A DNA stretch of 64,000 nucleotides from Sipunculus nudus (Eukaryota; Annelida; Sipuncula; Golfingiida; Sipunculidae). Positions 48,990-60,915 of this stretch are shown here, piece after piece (the first letter of the stretch is position 1; the number at the start of each line of letters is the position of its first letter). The DNA lies in assembly GCA_026874595.1 (NCBI GenBank), contig CM049306.1:28265519-28329518 (forward strand). The letters are read 5' to 3'. A model generated the notes under the pieces. The model ran no database searches. It saw only the letters and a program-made list of their open reading frames with translations, and was not told where the DNA came from. A program made the translations under genes and the position numbers.

Positions 48990-49029
48990 CCCATGCCCCC
49001 CCCCTTGTAAAATCCTGGATCTGCCCTAG
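48990..49029 (+). mobile_element. G/C-run GGATCC-family element, right-end fragment
   Basis: A C run followed by aaaatcctggatctgcccta matches the right terminus of the element at 51390-51610. Confidence 0.4.
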
Positions 49030-49065
49030 GTTAGGTCCCATTTAAGATCAGGAATTAAAAACTAG

Positions 49066-49175
49066 TGGCCCATGGGCAATGATACTCAGCTGAATTTGAA
49101 GCATTGCTAATCACTAGAGCACATAAATATGATCACAGTGACAAAATTTAATGTTTCCAAGGAGATAAGAGGAGA
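49066..49175 (+). mobile_element. Helitron-like element, head fragment
   Basis: gtggcccatgggcaatgatactcagctga resembles the family head, followed by a short piece with gtttccaaggaga. No core units or tail follow. Confidence 0.4.
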
Positions 49176-49474
49176 AAATATCAGCATGTTATATATAAGC
49201 CTACTCAGACAAAACGTGTTTGATGCATGTCACCATCTCTATTCTTCAACACCGAATAATCTTCAATGTTCATAGACTGCAGAGTTCCATTGGTTTCAGA
49301 GTACAGCTCCTCAGCTGAGGTTTTTACTTAAAGACCTCCTGGCTTTGAATCCTGTGTGCTACCCTTAGAGTACAGCTGGTGGGTCTAAAGTTAATGACTG
49401 GCCATCAGTTTATCACTGCTACATGCAAAGTCGCCGTGTCGACACATGTAGTATGTATAATACCAGTCACAGTA

Positions 49475-49484
49475 GTGACGTCAC
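49475..49484. promoter_or_regulatory. CRE-like palindrome GTGACGTCAC
   Basis: Perfect TGACGTCA (49476-49483). First of four CRE-like sites within about 550 bp. Function not shown. Confidence 0.4.
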
Positions 49485-49532
49485 TTCGCTGGTTCCAATG
49501 AAAGTGTGCTGATACACAGAGGAAGTTGGGGA

Positions 49533-49604
49533 TCTCTGTTAGCTCAGTGGTAGAGCAGACGACCGGCAATCGGAGGGTCATGGGTTCGATTCCCATACGG
49601 GGTG
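49533..49604 (+). mobile_element. tRNA-like SINE head with intact A and B boxes
   Basis: Folds as a tRNA: acceptor TCTCTGT/ACGGGGT (6 of 7 pairs, two wobbles), D arm GCTCAGTGGTAGAGC, T arm ATGGG-TTCGATT-CCCAT. A box TAGCTCAGTGG and B box GGTTCGATTCC (49583-49593) are perfect. The anticodon stem pairs poorly and position 33 is C, not U, so a functional tRNA is unlikely. The following sequence (gatccgactttttctgtg and on) would be the SINE body. Confidence 0.65.
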
Positions 49605-49653
49605 ATCCGACTTTTTCTGTGTATTCTTGTTCTATATCTCACTGGTGACATGT

Positions 49654-49770
49654 TACTATAGTCCGATCCAGCACCCCTGTCCACCTGTTTTTTCGTGAAT
49701 ATTTTTTTGATAATCAAAGAAAGTCCAAACTTTTTAATCTTAGGGCAGAAAGAGGAAAAAGCGTAATTAA
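49654..49770 (+). repeat. Inverted repeat arm, left
   Basis: actatagtcc...agcacccctgtccacctgttttttcg...aaaagcgtaatt is repeated in reverse complement at 50154-50269. Immediately follows the tRNA-like head. Confidence 0.65.
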
Positions 49771-49895
49771 CTATTATGGAAATAATAGCGTACCTTATGA
49801 CATTTTCCTGTAAACAATTTAAAACCATTTTATGAGTAACAAGTCTATTCTATAGCGACATCGTGCCAGTAATCTGGGATATCAGGGATTAGTGA

Positions 49896-49920
49896 TGACG
49901 TCATAATAGACGTGACGTAC
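49896..49920. promoter_or_regulatory. CRE-like sites TGACGTCA and TGACGT
   Basis: A perfect TGACGTCA at 49896-49903 followed by a TGACGT at 49913-49918, between the arms of the inverted repeat. Confidence 0.4.
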
Positions 49921-50015
49921 TAAAGAGGCGCCCATATTCATGGGACCAATAATCAAGAGCTGCCGACCCCTGTTTACAGCGAGACTTGTATTCTCCATGT
50001 GCCCGCGCTTCACTG

Positions 50016-50023
50016 TTACGTCA
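50016..50023. promoter_or_regulatory. CRE-like site TTACGTCA
   Basis: Single-mismatch CRE in a locally CpG-containing stretch between the inverted-repeat arms. Confidence 0.3.
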
Positions 50024-50153
50024 CATTACTTTATACAAGGAGGATAAACAATGGCCACTTATTAGGGACGCCATGAACCACGGATATATATGAGATATGT
50101 CAACCAGGCCGTAAAGTGAATAATATTTATATTTTGAGTAGGTAAGGTACCAA

Positions 50154-50269
50154 AAATTACGCTTTTGCCTTTTTATGCCATTGGTGCAAATTTTGATTTG
50201 CAAGTTTTTCTTATGTAGAGATAAACGCGAAAAAACAGGTGGACAGGGGTGTTGGAAAGGACTATAATT
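50154..50269 (-). repeat. Inverted repeat arm, right
   Basis: Reverse complement of 49654-49770 with moderate divergence. The spacer is about 380 bp. Confidence 0.65.
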
Positions 50270-51389
50270 GTTAGATCTCAAGCTGATAGTTCATTAGTTG
50301 TATCCACAAGAGATCAATGTTTCTAAATTTCACTGTACAGATATTTATGGCATTTCAGTTGAGGAAAATACAACTTTTAAGCTTGGCAGACCAACGGTCA
50401 CAGACTCTTAAAGAGTTTACAATCTCACATCCCTGGTGAACATAAATGAAGCCTAAGGTTTAATGAAAAGGTAAATAATTCTTGACATTAAGTCAATAAC
50501 TTAGTAAATGTATGTTTATTTTGAATTTTGAGATTTTTTTGCCAATGCCTTTCTATAGTAGAGGCATGGAACGCACTTATTTTTTTTTTTTACATGACAT
50601 TGTGTTTATTTTTTGTGTCATAGGAAGGTTCAGGCGTGTTTATAGATTAAATGTCATATTTTACAAGGAAGTCCGAACAGGGCATCAAACTTATTTTTGG
50701 CATACAAAAATCTTGGCCACTAGCTGTTTACTGGTTGAGAACAGTTTACACACTCACGTTAACGTAAACAGTTAGATCTACCGATATTTTGATGTATGCG
50801 GATAAACTTGGAACAATCAACTATTACACAGCAGTAGTAGTACACTAGACCGTCAAATGTAAATTTTACCTTGAAATGAAATTCCCGGGCCGTGCGACTG
50901 TTACACTAGCAGACGACAGACTTTAGAGGTCAAGGACGGTGCAGCGGGTGTCGGGATAATCCATTTCATGGAAGGGGTGTCTCAAAGCTACCAGAAGGCC
51001 ACTGACATTGTACAAGACACCTTGACTCAACGGGTCATTCACATGATCACAATGATCTTCTAGCATTCCCGGAACACTTGTTTGCCTTTGTCATGATGTT
51101 TTCAAGATGCATACTATTAATTAAGATTTTTGTCTGATTTATTATTTTACCTCAAAAGGCAGACAAGTCAAATTAGACAATAAGTAATGTAGGTCCCCAA
51201 TATATGGGGTAGAGCAGGGCAAGACGCACCCTCGGGGTAAAATGCCCACCCCCTTTTACTTTTTATGTGCCATTAAACTGGCGCCACCAAGCGTTCACTT
51301 TGTTTCAAGCCATCTGGTTGGCGTTTTGAGAACTTGAGGTGAACAACAGGGCGGCTCCTCGACGTTTGGTTTCATCGAAAAGGTATGTG

Positions 51390-51610
51390 CAGAAGCGGAT
51401 CCAAGGGGGGGGGGGGGGGGGGGGTCCAGGGGGTCCGGACCCCCCCCCCCCCCCCCTTTTTCACCCGAAGCAACATTTTTTAAGGGGTTTTAGACGTAAT
51501 TTTGCGGCCTGGACCCCCCTTTTCCAGACGTGATGACCTTTTTTTTTAGGATTTTCATTAGTCCTCCTGGGTTGGACCCCCCCTTTTCCTAAATCCTGGA
51601 TCCGCCCCTG
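51390..51610 (+). mobile_element. G/C-run element with GGATCC terminal inverted repeats
   Basis: Ends CAGAAGCGGATCCA and TGGATCCGCCCCTG are inverted repeats. Near the left end 20 G (51405-51424) and 18 C (51440-51457) face each other across a 15-nt loop and could form a hairpin. Diverged or partial copies occur at 36681, 48990, 60807 and 62895, so this is a dispersed family. Confidence 0.65.
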
Positions 51611-52059
51611 ATACATGTGGTGTATTGCTTATACATTATAGATGGGTTTGTAAATGTGGTCTGGGGATATCTATGGCATCTACTTACGATAAGTCTGAAA
51701 TAAATGATACCAAAAACCTTGAAAATGATTAAAATGGACTGCTCAGAATGAAGATAACAGAAGTGGCAGCAAGGCGCTGGTCAAATTAAATCACGTGATT
51801 TGAGGCAAAAAGCCCACGTGCTTGTTGAGGCAAGACGCCCACTGGGCGTGTTACCCCCTTTAAGGCAATAATAAATGGGGAGTTAGATTTTTTTCCAAAA
51901 ATAAATTTTATTCTAAATTGAAACGGAATTGTACATATATAATTGAAAAGCTAGGTTCACTTGATATTTGAATGCAAGATTTTGGTATTTTTTTCAGATA
52001 TATTGCTTATTTATTATGTTATACATTGATATGATTTAGCCTACCTGCATATACATACA

Positions 52060-52243
52060 TATAATATATTAATATATATATATATATATATATATGAATA
52101 AATAAATAAATATGTATATATATATTTATTTATATTGATATATATATAAATAAATAAATAACAATATATATAAATAATATATATATACCCCATACATAAG
52201 ATATACATATATATACCATACATAAGATATATATATATATATA

Positions 52244-52279
<36 letters not shown>

Positions 52280-52330
52280 GTGTAACCTGTCTGAAAGATC
52301 ACTTGTCCATTATATATTATATACTTGTCC

Positions 52331-52388
<58 letters not shown>
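52060..52388 (+). repeat. AT dinucleotide microsatellite cluster
   Basis: Several long (AT)n and (TATA)n tracts (about 52070-52095, 52229-52276, 52332-52388) with TTTATT interruptions. Confidence 0.95.
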
Positions 52389-52390
<2 letters not shown>

Positions 52391-52581
52391 GAAGGCATTC
52401 ACCTGATGATCGGGTCGCAAACCGTGAAACAGACTGTAGTGAATTTACAGTGTTGTTTTTCTACAGAGTTATATATATATATATTTAATCATTTATTTAT
52501 ATATGTGATATGTATGGTGGTGTGTGTAAGAGAGAAGAGAAAACGATTAAATTCTCTCTCACTTTTCAAATAGCTCTTGTA

Positions 52582-52803
52582 ACGTATACCTTGAAATCCA
52601 TGCGAGGTGCCTTTAGGCAGGATGCATTACGACTGGCTGTAAAAGCTGTTGTAGAAGAAGCTAGTTTAAAGAAGGTCTCCAGAGACATCAGCGTACCCCG
52701 AAGCACTAAAAAGAGCTTAGCAGCGTCCAGCTTAAATTCTGAGGAGGAATGTATTTGGACTTGCAAGGCACCTGATGCTCAACCTTGGTTTTTATCTAAT
52801 TAA
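52582..52803 (+). pseudogene. psq-type helix-turn-helix transposase remnant
   Basis: The frame reads TYTLKSMRGAFRQDALRLAV, then KAVVEEASLKKVSRDI and SVPRSTKKSL. The pattern (basic start, A.eAV, SL..as...vPrsT) matches the pipsqueak/CENP-B-type HTH at the N-terminus of pogo-like transposases. No DDE catalytic region follows, so it is a fragment. The family match is from memory. Confidence 0.5.
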
Positions 52804-53312
52804 AGGGGCCTATAATCAACTATAAAGCATGTTGAATTTACACGAAAAATATAGCGTCTTCTCTTCGAAATCCATTTGTACCTGCCAAAATATTACCCTT
52901 AAAGGGTTGGCTTACTATAGTGGACCTAGCGCGATCATTAGCTGGCGCCAACCTAAACATAGCGAGAGGGACTCCGTGTATCGCCCGGGCCACAATACCT
53001 GTCAAACAGGAGATGCCCTGAGTGACATTGCCTAAAAAATGTAATACATGTTCCCGCTGGCTGTAACATCGCGTATTGCAGTGGATCAGGGACCCGATAC
53101 ATGGGGCAAAAGGTCATTTCAGTTGAGGCCAGTGTACCTATCGTACAAATCTGTTGAAATATGTTCTACAATGAATTTACATTCGGCAGATGGGCCGTAA
53201 TGTCCATTTAGGACCGTGATTTAAAGTCCATCCAGCAGAGATATATCAGAGGACATGAAAGTCCATGTATGGACTAGTTTGAACTACTCTTTGTTTGAGA
53301 TCGGTCGCGGAT

Positions 53313-53490
53313 GCACAAAATCGGACCTCTGGTTACGCGACCTTGTTATGGTAAACAAAAACACGTGGACCATGCTTACTCACAAACAGAACCATAACAA
53401 GGTCCTAACCGGTAGCTGTATGGGAGGTAATGAGACTGTGTGCTGGGATTTTTTTGCTTGGAAACTTTTGTATAAAGCAAAACTGGACTG
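53313..53490 (+). repeat. Dispersed repeat X, copy 2
   Basis: Homologous to the minus strand of 32281-32475: ggacctctggtt, gttatggtaaacaaa, acacgtggacc, aaccataacaa and aacttttgtat in the same order. Lies inside the TIR element at 51204-54021. Confidence 0.6.
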
Positions 53491-54429
53491 ATAGAGTGAA
53501 AGAATAGACAAAATATTGCTCCTGATTACATCCCTTTAAGCGTTTCTACATGAAGGCTTTGTGTTACTTTGTGAGTTACCGAGTGAATGTAGCATGCATG
53601 TGTGAATTAGTAGGCCTTTAGTTTTCCACAAATTGGTCATGAAATAAAGTGTAACCCATTTTCTAATATTTCAGCATAAAAAAAACATGCGATTGTATGT
53701 TGGGCTGTATTTTTTTCTTAAATATAGTTCTATAGGCAAATGAATTTGCATTGTGGTTATCAATAAATGGAAGCTCGAGAATGAATGAAGAGAGCGGGGT
53801 AACATGCCCACCCATGGGCATATTGCCCCAAGTCTGGGGTAAAAGATTTAACTTTTCCCGAGTCCGTCGAAAATATTCTGAATTGTCCCAAAATTCCCAT
53901 CAGAATTTATTTTCTCTAATAAATCTGAACTGTTAACAATTATAAATATTATTTTTAGATGTTTAAGAACCATCAGGAAACGTTTCCGCTTAAGGTGGGC
54001 GTCATGCCCTGCCCTACCCTATAAATAGGCTACCCATATCTGTCCTACAAAATAAACTTCATCAAATCATATAATCCGTCCCAAATTATTTACGCAGGTA
54101 GTCAACGGAATAGCTCCTGCAACCTTCGACCAGAAAGGTTTGCACTGCTTCACTTGTATGAAAAATTATCCCGGAAAAACGTGGACATAGGTACACTGGG
54201 ACGGACATTTTTAATAGAGGTCTACATTGAATCAATTTGTCTGTCTTCATTGCGAAAAAAGTATTTTTTATGTCTTACAAAGGCTAAATTATATTTCATA
54301 TCATTTTTTACATGCGCTTTTAAACCTGATACACAAAATTCTTCGCTTTTCATTTTACACTAGATTTTGTAATTATAAATTATCAAATCTGTTACTGATA
54401 AGCCCTATATTTTCTTCTACATTCTTTAT

Positions 54430-55620
54430 GTTATGAAACCCTCATGTTTTTTTTTTTTTCATAAAATTTGCTGTCAGGTCTCTGTTATTAAGTTTGGTTA
54501 TGCCAAAATATTTATCTATAGCCTATCTTCTACTTTTATATTATCAGTGTCAAACATTTTTTCATAGAAAGCTACAATTCCCTTCATAATTTCATGTTCT
54601 ACGATTATTCGTTTATCACCAATCTGCATTTTTTTAACATTTAATGTCTGCCGTTCTGATTCAATTAAGCCTAGGCCTAAAAGAAAATATGATGTACTCT
54701 TTTATCTCTGTTTCCACCATTTTATCCTTGAACGTATTCTAGCACCGTCTACTCTATCACTATAAATATAATCAATTTCTTGCTTTAAATATTTTAATTT
54801 TCTCCTTTTTTTCTCGTCTTGAGATATGTATGAAATTTTAATATTTGTTTTCTTAGTGTTAATGGTCGGTAATATGTTATTTTTCTTCCTGAAATAAATT
54901 GAAAAACCTATTGAAAAGATTTTTTTTATTTTATACTTTTATACTTTTCCCATAAATTAATTTTTGATATGGATTTTTGAAACTCAGTTTTTTCCTGAAT
55001 CAATAGTTTCTTTTTACCTTACATATATGATTGGTTTTCAATAAACTTACGTTTAATTTCCAGTAATTTGGACCTTTTACAGATCTATGATACTTAAAAG
55101 TTGCTATAACTGCTTTATGATCAGACAAGCTTATTTTCTTTTGATCAGCAACTAAATATTGATATTTACAATAATTAACTTTTAAAAGCTTTTTGTAAAA
55201 ATATAGTTGATTCTGCTTTTATATTCGCCACATTCATAAGTAAACACATATACATTTTTTTCATATTTCAATTGATTTACATCACTTGAATTCAAAATTT
55301 CTGTAAATTCAGTAAAATGTTGTCTTTTACTACATTTTTTATGTTTTGTCACATATCCTTAAATAACTATTACAGTCTCCAGCTAAAATCATATTTTTTC
55401 ATTAAGCGTTTTTTTTTTCGTTTATACTCCTTAAGGCATACTTGTTTTACATAGGGTGCATATAATGATACATAAGAGAAATATTCATTTTCTAGTTGAA
55501 TATTAAACATAACTATCTTTCCTCTTTACCTGTGAAGTGATAATTTTAAAATTTGTTGTTTTTTTCGCGCAATAAAATTACTACTCCTTTACTCTACTTA
55601 TTTTCAGTCAGGGAACAAAA
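54430..55620 (-). mobile_element. LINE fragment (endonuclease C-terminus and linker to RT)
   Basis: Minus strand, much disrupted. Successive frames give GVVIL and YFSYVSLYAP, then an AGDCN site, ISLSDHKAVIATFK with PNYWKLN (the SDH motif that closes the endonuclease), and DGARIRSRIKWW, STSYFLL, IVAFYEKMF (the endonuclease-RT linker). It differs from the LINE at 38-43 kb and has no intact frame. Confidence 0.65.
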
Positions 55621-58600
55621 AATATCACCACCCAAGCTAGAAAATATTACTTTTACGTTAACTTTGGTACAACGTATAACTTGTAATTTGTTGATAGGCA
55701 TAGAAAAAGAGAAAAGTTGTCAAATTGTGTTCCTGGTCTTGGAAGCGTCCTGCGCCCTATTGAGTTTTAATGTCTTCATTCAGATGAAGTCACTGAGGAG
55801 TAACGACCTATATAAATCATACACATACAAGACAACAGTGATTCGTGTACTGCCGCGGCGCAATACATATACACCAAATCACCATGCCATGACATTCAGT
55901 CCATACTGGGCAGGTGTATTGTATATCACCAGTGGAGTCTCAGGTCATCACAATTCCTCTAAATTACCCTTTCCCTGCATGAAGCATGCACTGTGTGTGT
56001 CACCCGCGTATTTGAATACAGACCGGACCTTAGTATAATATTTTGACATGCGCGACACCTATATACGAGTTGTCAAACAGATAAAAGATTCTGACATGTT
56101 AATCATTTAATCTGGGTCCTTAATATTTGATCCGTGTTTTGCTTATAAACGTGACAGACCTTGTCTTGATATGCTCATCATTATCATTTATCGGAATCTT
56201 GACACAATATCCCTATATACATGTCGATCACAACGTCTTTTCGAGCCCGTCTTTAAAGTTAAGTAACATTTTGCGAGGGAGCGAGTTGCCTGGTCAAACC
56301 AACATCATAATGCAGCAAATTTCGATTCACTGGCCTAATATATTGAACAGAAGTATATTCTAAGGCCCTTTGATCCACACAAAGCGGATTACATATTTAA
56401 AGGAACCTGCCTCTTTACTGTTCCTAGCAATGTTATGTGAAATACTTGGCACTGAGCATCAGCAAACTTTCAAGATTTTAATGTAAAAGCAAGTACTATA
56501 AGGTAGAAATTCACTATGTTCCACACCTGCCAATTTTGGTAAGCACAACTAAAATGCAGGAATATTCCCTGTAATATACAAAATGCAATTTGCGCCATCC
56601 AAGAAGGATTTTAAAAGGCATTAGTATAAATACACATGAAAATAATGTTGGTAAAATTCAACGATAGCCATGTAGTAATAAAACATACTAAGCTAATAAA
56701 ACCAATACTTGTAAAAGTATATAGGCCTTCATGTATGGAGTTATTATAGGCTTTCGCCATGAAACATGTGTGGCAAAACCTGTGAAAACTTAACCAGAAT
56801 TACGGTCACTAAGGAAAGAGTTTCAAAGGCACACAGACAGCTTGTGTAAAAAAATAATAAAAAGTTTCGGTGGCTACAGATGTGAAGGATTATGATGGCC
56901 ATTTAGACAATGCACATGCATGTGGGTGCCAACTTCCTGAAAATATGCCTGTAGCCACTGCTCGGAAAAACTGCCGGAATGAGTATGGACATATTATGAT
57001 CAACAGTCAAGACGCATGCATGGACCCCAGGCCATGGTGCATGCGGTAACTGCATGTACAAGGTCACCTAAAAGCAAATAGCCCATTAGTTCAGAAGTAA
57101 GCCCCTACATGGATGTGAAATTATATAACGCCTCATATAAATTAGTGGTCCTTCAGTTGTAGACAGAAAACGAACGGATGACGTTCAAGATAACGAACAT
57201 AAAATAGCAACGGTTATGTATAACCTGACTTATAAGATATATCTTCAATGCATGCACGTTGTTTTAGTGCATATTTATTGGAAAGAAATGTTAGAGGCAC
57301 GTTATATTCCAAAACAGTAGAGAGTATAGACATCTAAAACGTCTGAAACCATAGCAGCAACCATTATCTGTATATAGAGCATTGTTATCTCAAAAACTAC
57401 AGTTTTTAAATAACTGCATGCAGTTTATTAAAGTTGGGTTAATTTTTTTTACAATGGCATTTTGATCTGGTGTCGAAATACCTATAGATCTATAGTTTCT
57501 TTCTTTTTGTAGCTCAGTGCGAGCTGGGGGCTCGAGTAAGTTATTGCATGAGCTATATATGTGTTGTCGAGTGTGCAGCCTCTTAATGAACTATATTTAA
57601 ATTTTACAACGATTTGTTTGTAATGCCATCAGCGCAGTGATTGCCTTTCTACCAAAAATCATTGAAAAAAGGAAAAACTTCACGGCAAGCCAAGGTTCCG
57701 GTACAAACACGGCAACATCTTATTTAAATCGATAGTTAACAAAGTTGAGAAACATTCAAACAATAAACTATCATAACTAGTGGTGTTTGATATTTATTTT
57801 AAAACCATGCAGGTGCCATATACCAGCTATAGAGAAATTACTCGAGCTAGGAGGGGGGGATCCCTCAAGGCATCCTGCTTGTCGAAGGGTCTTGTGTGTA
57901 TTGAACCTATAATATTTAGTTTTGGCCAAAAGCTGTTTTCTACATCATAATAACACAAAACAGGGCTTAATAGTTCCCTTACAAAGAAGTATACTCAGTT
58001 AACCAACTTGATTATAATTATGCTGCAGAGGACCCATGGCGAATGTACCCTTTTCCAACGTGGTCCCTTTTCCAAGTGTATGCTCGGATAATGGCATGTC
58101 TCGAGTATGTGCAATATATGTCATTGTGTAAACAATCTAACAGTACACAGAAGGAAAAGCTTTATTGAGTACAAGACCCTGTTTTCTGATAATAAGTCTG
58201 CTTTAAAACGGCTTTATCATAAAGAAGCACTCATGTGAATCCACAAAGGTTATATATTATACTGGAAAACTGCCGACAAAAGGCTTAGTGTTAATTTATG
58301 GTTCCAAGCGACAATATCGGCCATACAGTGGTTACATTGCATTAAGTAAATTATTCGAAGAGCCCTGTGGAATTATTTATGGAAAAAATATTCAGGCATA
58401 TAAATACTATTTTATTGCATGCTTGTACTTGAGGATACTCATGGAAGAAAAACTTTTCTAAATAACGCTAAAATACAGCTAAACACAAAAGCTAGGATAT
58501 AACATACACACATATATATACGCATACATAAGTAGCATCACGTGCGTCATGGAAGTATTTAGTGTGCAGTAAATTGGTTCAGGTAAACGTTTGAATGTTA

Positions 58601-59239
58601 TTGTGTTCTCATTTTTTTGCACATATATAGACACACACAGAACACATATATCACTGATGCGTCAAAAAGATGGTAAGCATTAAGCAGCGGACCATAAGGT
58701 CTTGTGTTTTGATCCCCTCTTCCCGGCGTCTCAAGAGCCACTCGCTGCAATCCAAGTAACCGGGGATTATATGAAAGTCGTCTGCTTACAAGGTTCATCA
58801 ACTGCAGTGGTACACATGCTTCACATAGAGAGGAAGGTCTCAGCCATCAAGGACTGTAAAGTGTAGACTATGGGTGCAATTCAGCAAACTTCTTAGGACT
58901 ACCAGCTGAACACACTATAGTACTTTCATTTTACCTTTTCACACAGTTTCATTACTTCACAATTCACACCGTCACTCCCTCAAGGCCCTGTCACTTTAAC
59001 TGGTCCCCAATGTGTGAGAGTTCTCCGTGCCTTATCAGGCCTCTGGTTTATTTATTGGTCTGAAGGTTGAAGCCTTCTCTTCTTTCTACTTGTCACGCAA
59101 TTATTTTATAAAACATACACATTTTGTCCTATAAATTGGATAATATCTTTGAAGCAATATTTGAACGTGAATGATTCAAATGCAGAAATAAGGTCTGTTA
59201 AAGATGGATACGCATAAATCCATATATGTACTAACAAAT
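55621..59239. other. Intergenic or first-intron DNA, nothing recognised
   Basis: Contains one plus-strand open frame of 161 codons (55553-56038) with no recognisable domain and no splice context. I see no RNA gene and no clear repeat family. Confidence 0.45.
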
Positions 59240-60275
59240 GCCCCATGAGTCATGACGCTCAGCTGCATTCAAAGAACCTTGAACAATGGGTAAATTGACT
59301 CCGAGAGTGCTCAAAATCATGCATTTTACTAATATTCATTCGAAATAGGTCACAGTGACCTTTTTTAGGCTTTCTAAGAAGATTTTATCAGGAACCCCTC
59401 AGATGTTCAGTTAGACGTTTCTCCGTCCAACTGCTCAAATTTGTGCCCATCTGAAAAATAGAGTACTAAAATCATGTTCTTTCATATAGCTCACAGAATA
59501 TAAGTCACATTGACATTATTTCAGGTTTCCAAGAATAATTTACAGTAATCTCCCTGGATCTTAACAAAATTAGAAGTTTCTAGGTCCAACTGTAACCAAT
59601 CATGCAAATCTGTCCTATATGGTGCTTAAATCATGTTCTTTCACATATCTGGCAGAAAAGGCTGCCATGACCTAATTTCAGGTATCCACAGAGATTTACC
59701 CAGGAGCTCCCTGAATGTTATATTAGAAGATTCTAGGCCATATGGATACAATTTGGGCCCCGTCAATTCAGTGGGTACTCAAAATTATGTTTTCGGTCGG
59801 TAGTTCGCAAAATATAGGTCATCATGACCTTATGTCAGGTTTCCAAGAAGATTAGCGTAGGACCTCCCTAGATGTAAAGCTAAAGTTTCTAGGTTTAACG
59901 GTTATGGTTTGTGCCCTGTTAACGGACGGACTGCTTTATTTGAAGGTCTCAAAAAAAAAAGAGAAAAATATTTTTAAATTAGAAAAAAACCAGGCACTAC
60001 CCTTCTTCAGGAATTGAAGAAATACTCCATGATCAATATACATTGAAAGAATCATGGCAATTAATGCATCAGATATTCAGACACTGGAGATTTTGTATCA
60101 AAGTTTTATTTAATCTTAGGTGCAATAATAGGCCCGTAACCCGGAGAATACAGGTCGCAGTGACCTTATTTCATGTGAGCAAGGAGCTTTTTAAGGACCT
60201 CCACTGATGTCGAGTTTGAAGATTCTAGGTGCAACAGTAAACTTTTGTACCCTGTCTGACTGTCTTAAGAAAAAC
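59240..60275 (+). mobile_element. Conserved-ended Helitron-like element, copy 4 (tail missing)
   Basis: Head gccccatgagtcatgacgctcagctg at 59240, followed by repeated phrases of the family (ggtttccaagaaga, gaagattctaggt, gtgccctgttaacggacggac). The hairpin tail is not found, so the 3' end is truncated or diverged; the right edge is approximate. Confidence 0.5.
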
Positions 60276-60806
60276 AGCAAAATGGATATTCATACGGTGA
60301 TTTATGATAACTGACCAAAACTGTTCTCTGGCTGCCAAAATTGGCATCACATAATAAAAGTATTACAATTTGGGTGTGTATAGGTTTTCCCACATATGCG
60401 AAACTGATATTCATGGGCAGATAATAACGCGCCATATATGATGCTAACATTTTTAACATATAAAGCCGGTGCTCACTATTACCCGATTTTATCAAGCGAC
60501 GTTGTCGGGCGATTTTTTGGGCAGATTTTCTCAAAATCGGCTCGTTTTAGTTGGCCAATTTTTGCAATCATATTTACCGACACGCGTTCGTGTTCCCACC
60601 TATCGATTATCGCCGAAGAAGACGTCTCATCATGGTGATCTGACACTGAGCTTTCGAGGAGAAAAATCGAAAGAAAATATTTGTTCGATTTGTGGCCTGT
60701 CTAGAGAAGTGAGGAACTAGTGGCATATAAACAATATACTTATACACGAACTGAGACAGGAGGATGAACCGTCCTTCATCTATTTATTGGTCTTCTTTGC
60801 TTAGCT

Positions 60807-60897
60807 CAGGGGCGGGCCAAGGTTTAGGAAAAGAGGAGTCCAACCCAGGAGGACTAATAACAAAACCCAAAGAAAGGTCCCCGGGTCCGGAAAAGGT
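60807..60897 (-). mobile_element. G/C-run GGATCC-family element, partial copy
   Basis: caggggcgggccaaggtttaggaaaa, ccaacccaggaggactaat and gggtccggaaaagg are the reverse complement of the right half of 51390-51610. Confidence 0.55.
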
Positions 60898-60915
60898 TCG
60901 AAAGGATTGGTCTTA

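Larger units (their letters stand above)
51204..54021 (+). mobile_element. TIR-bounded DNA-transposon-like element with psq-HTH remnant
   Basis: The left end GGGTAGAGCAGGGCAAGACGC mirrors the right end, whose reverse complement is GGGTAGGGCAGGGCATGACGC (both followed by C-rich CCACC-like sequence). Both ends abut TATA, compatible with a TA target duplication. Short phrases such as gcccacccc and gcaagacgcccac recur inside. The interior contains a psq-type HTH fragment (52582-52719), AT microsatellites and a nested G/C-run element (51390-51610). The superfamily is inferred (Tc1/mariner-pogo would fit TA and HTH). Confidence 0.55.

Noticed and set aside
49533-49604. Functional tRNA gene
   Set aside because: Anticodon stem pairs poorly and position 33 is C; better explained as a SINE head.
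52041-52573. Tyr/Ile-repeat proteins
   Set aside because: These are translations of AT microsatellites.
55553-56038. 161-codon plus-strand open frame as a gene
   Set aside because: No recognisable domain, signal, splice context or regular composition; overlaps LINE debris at its start.
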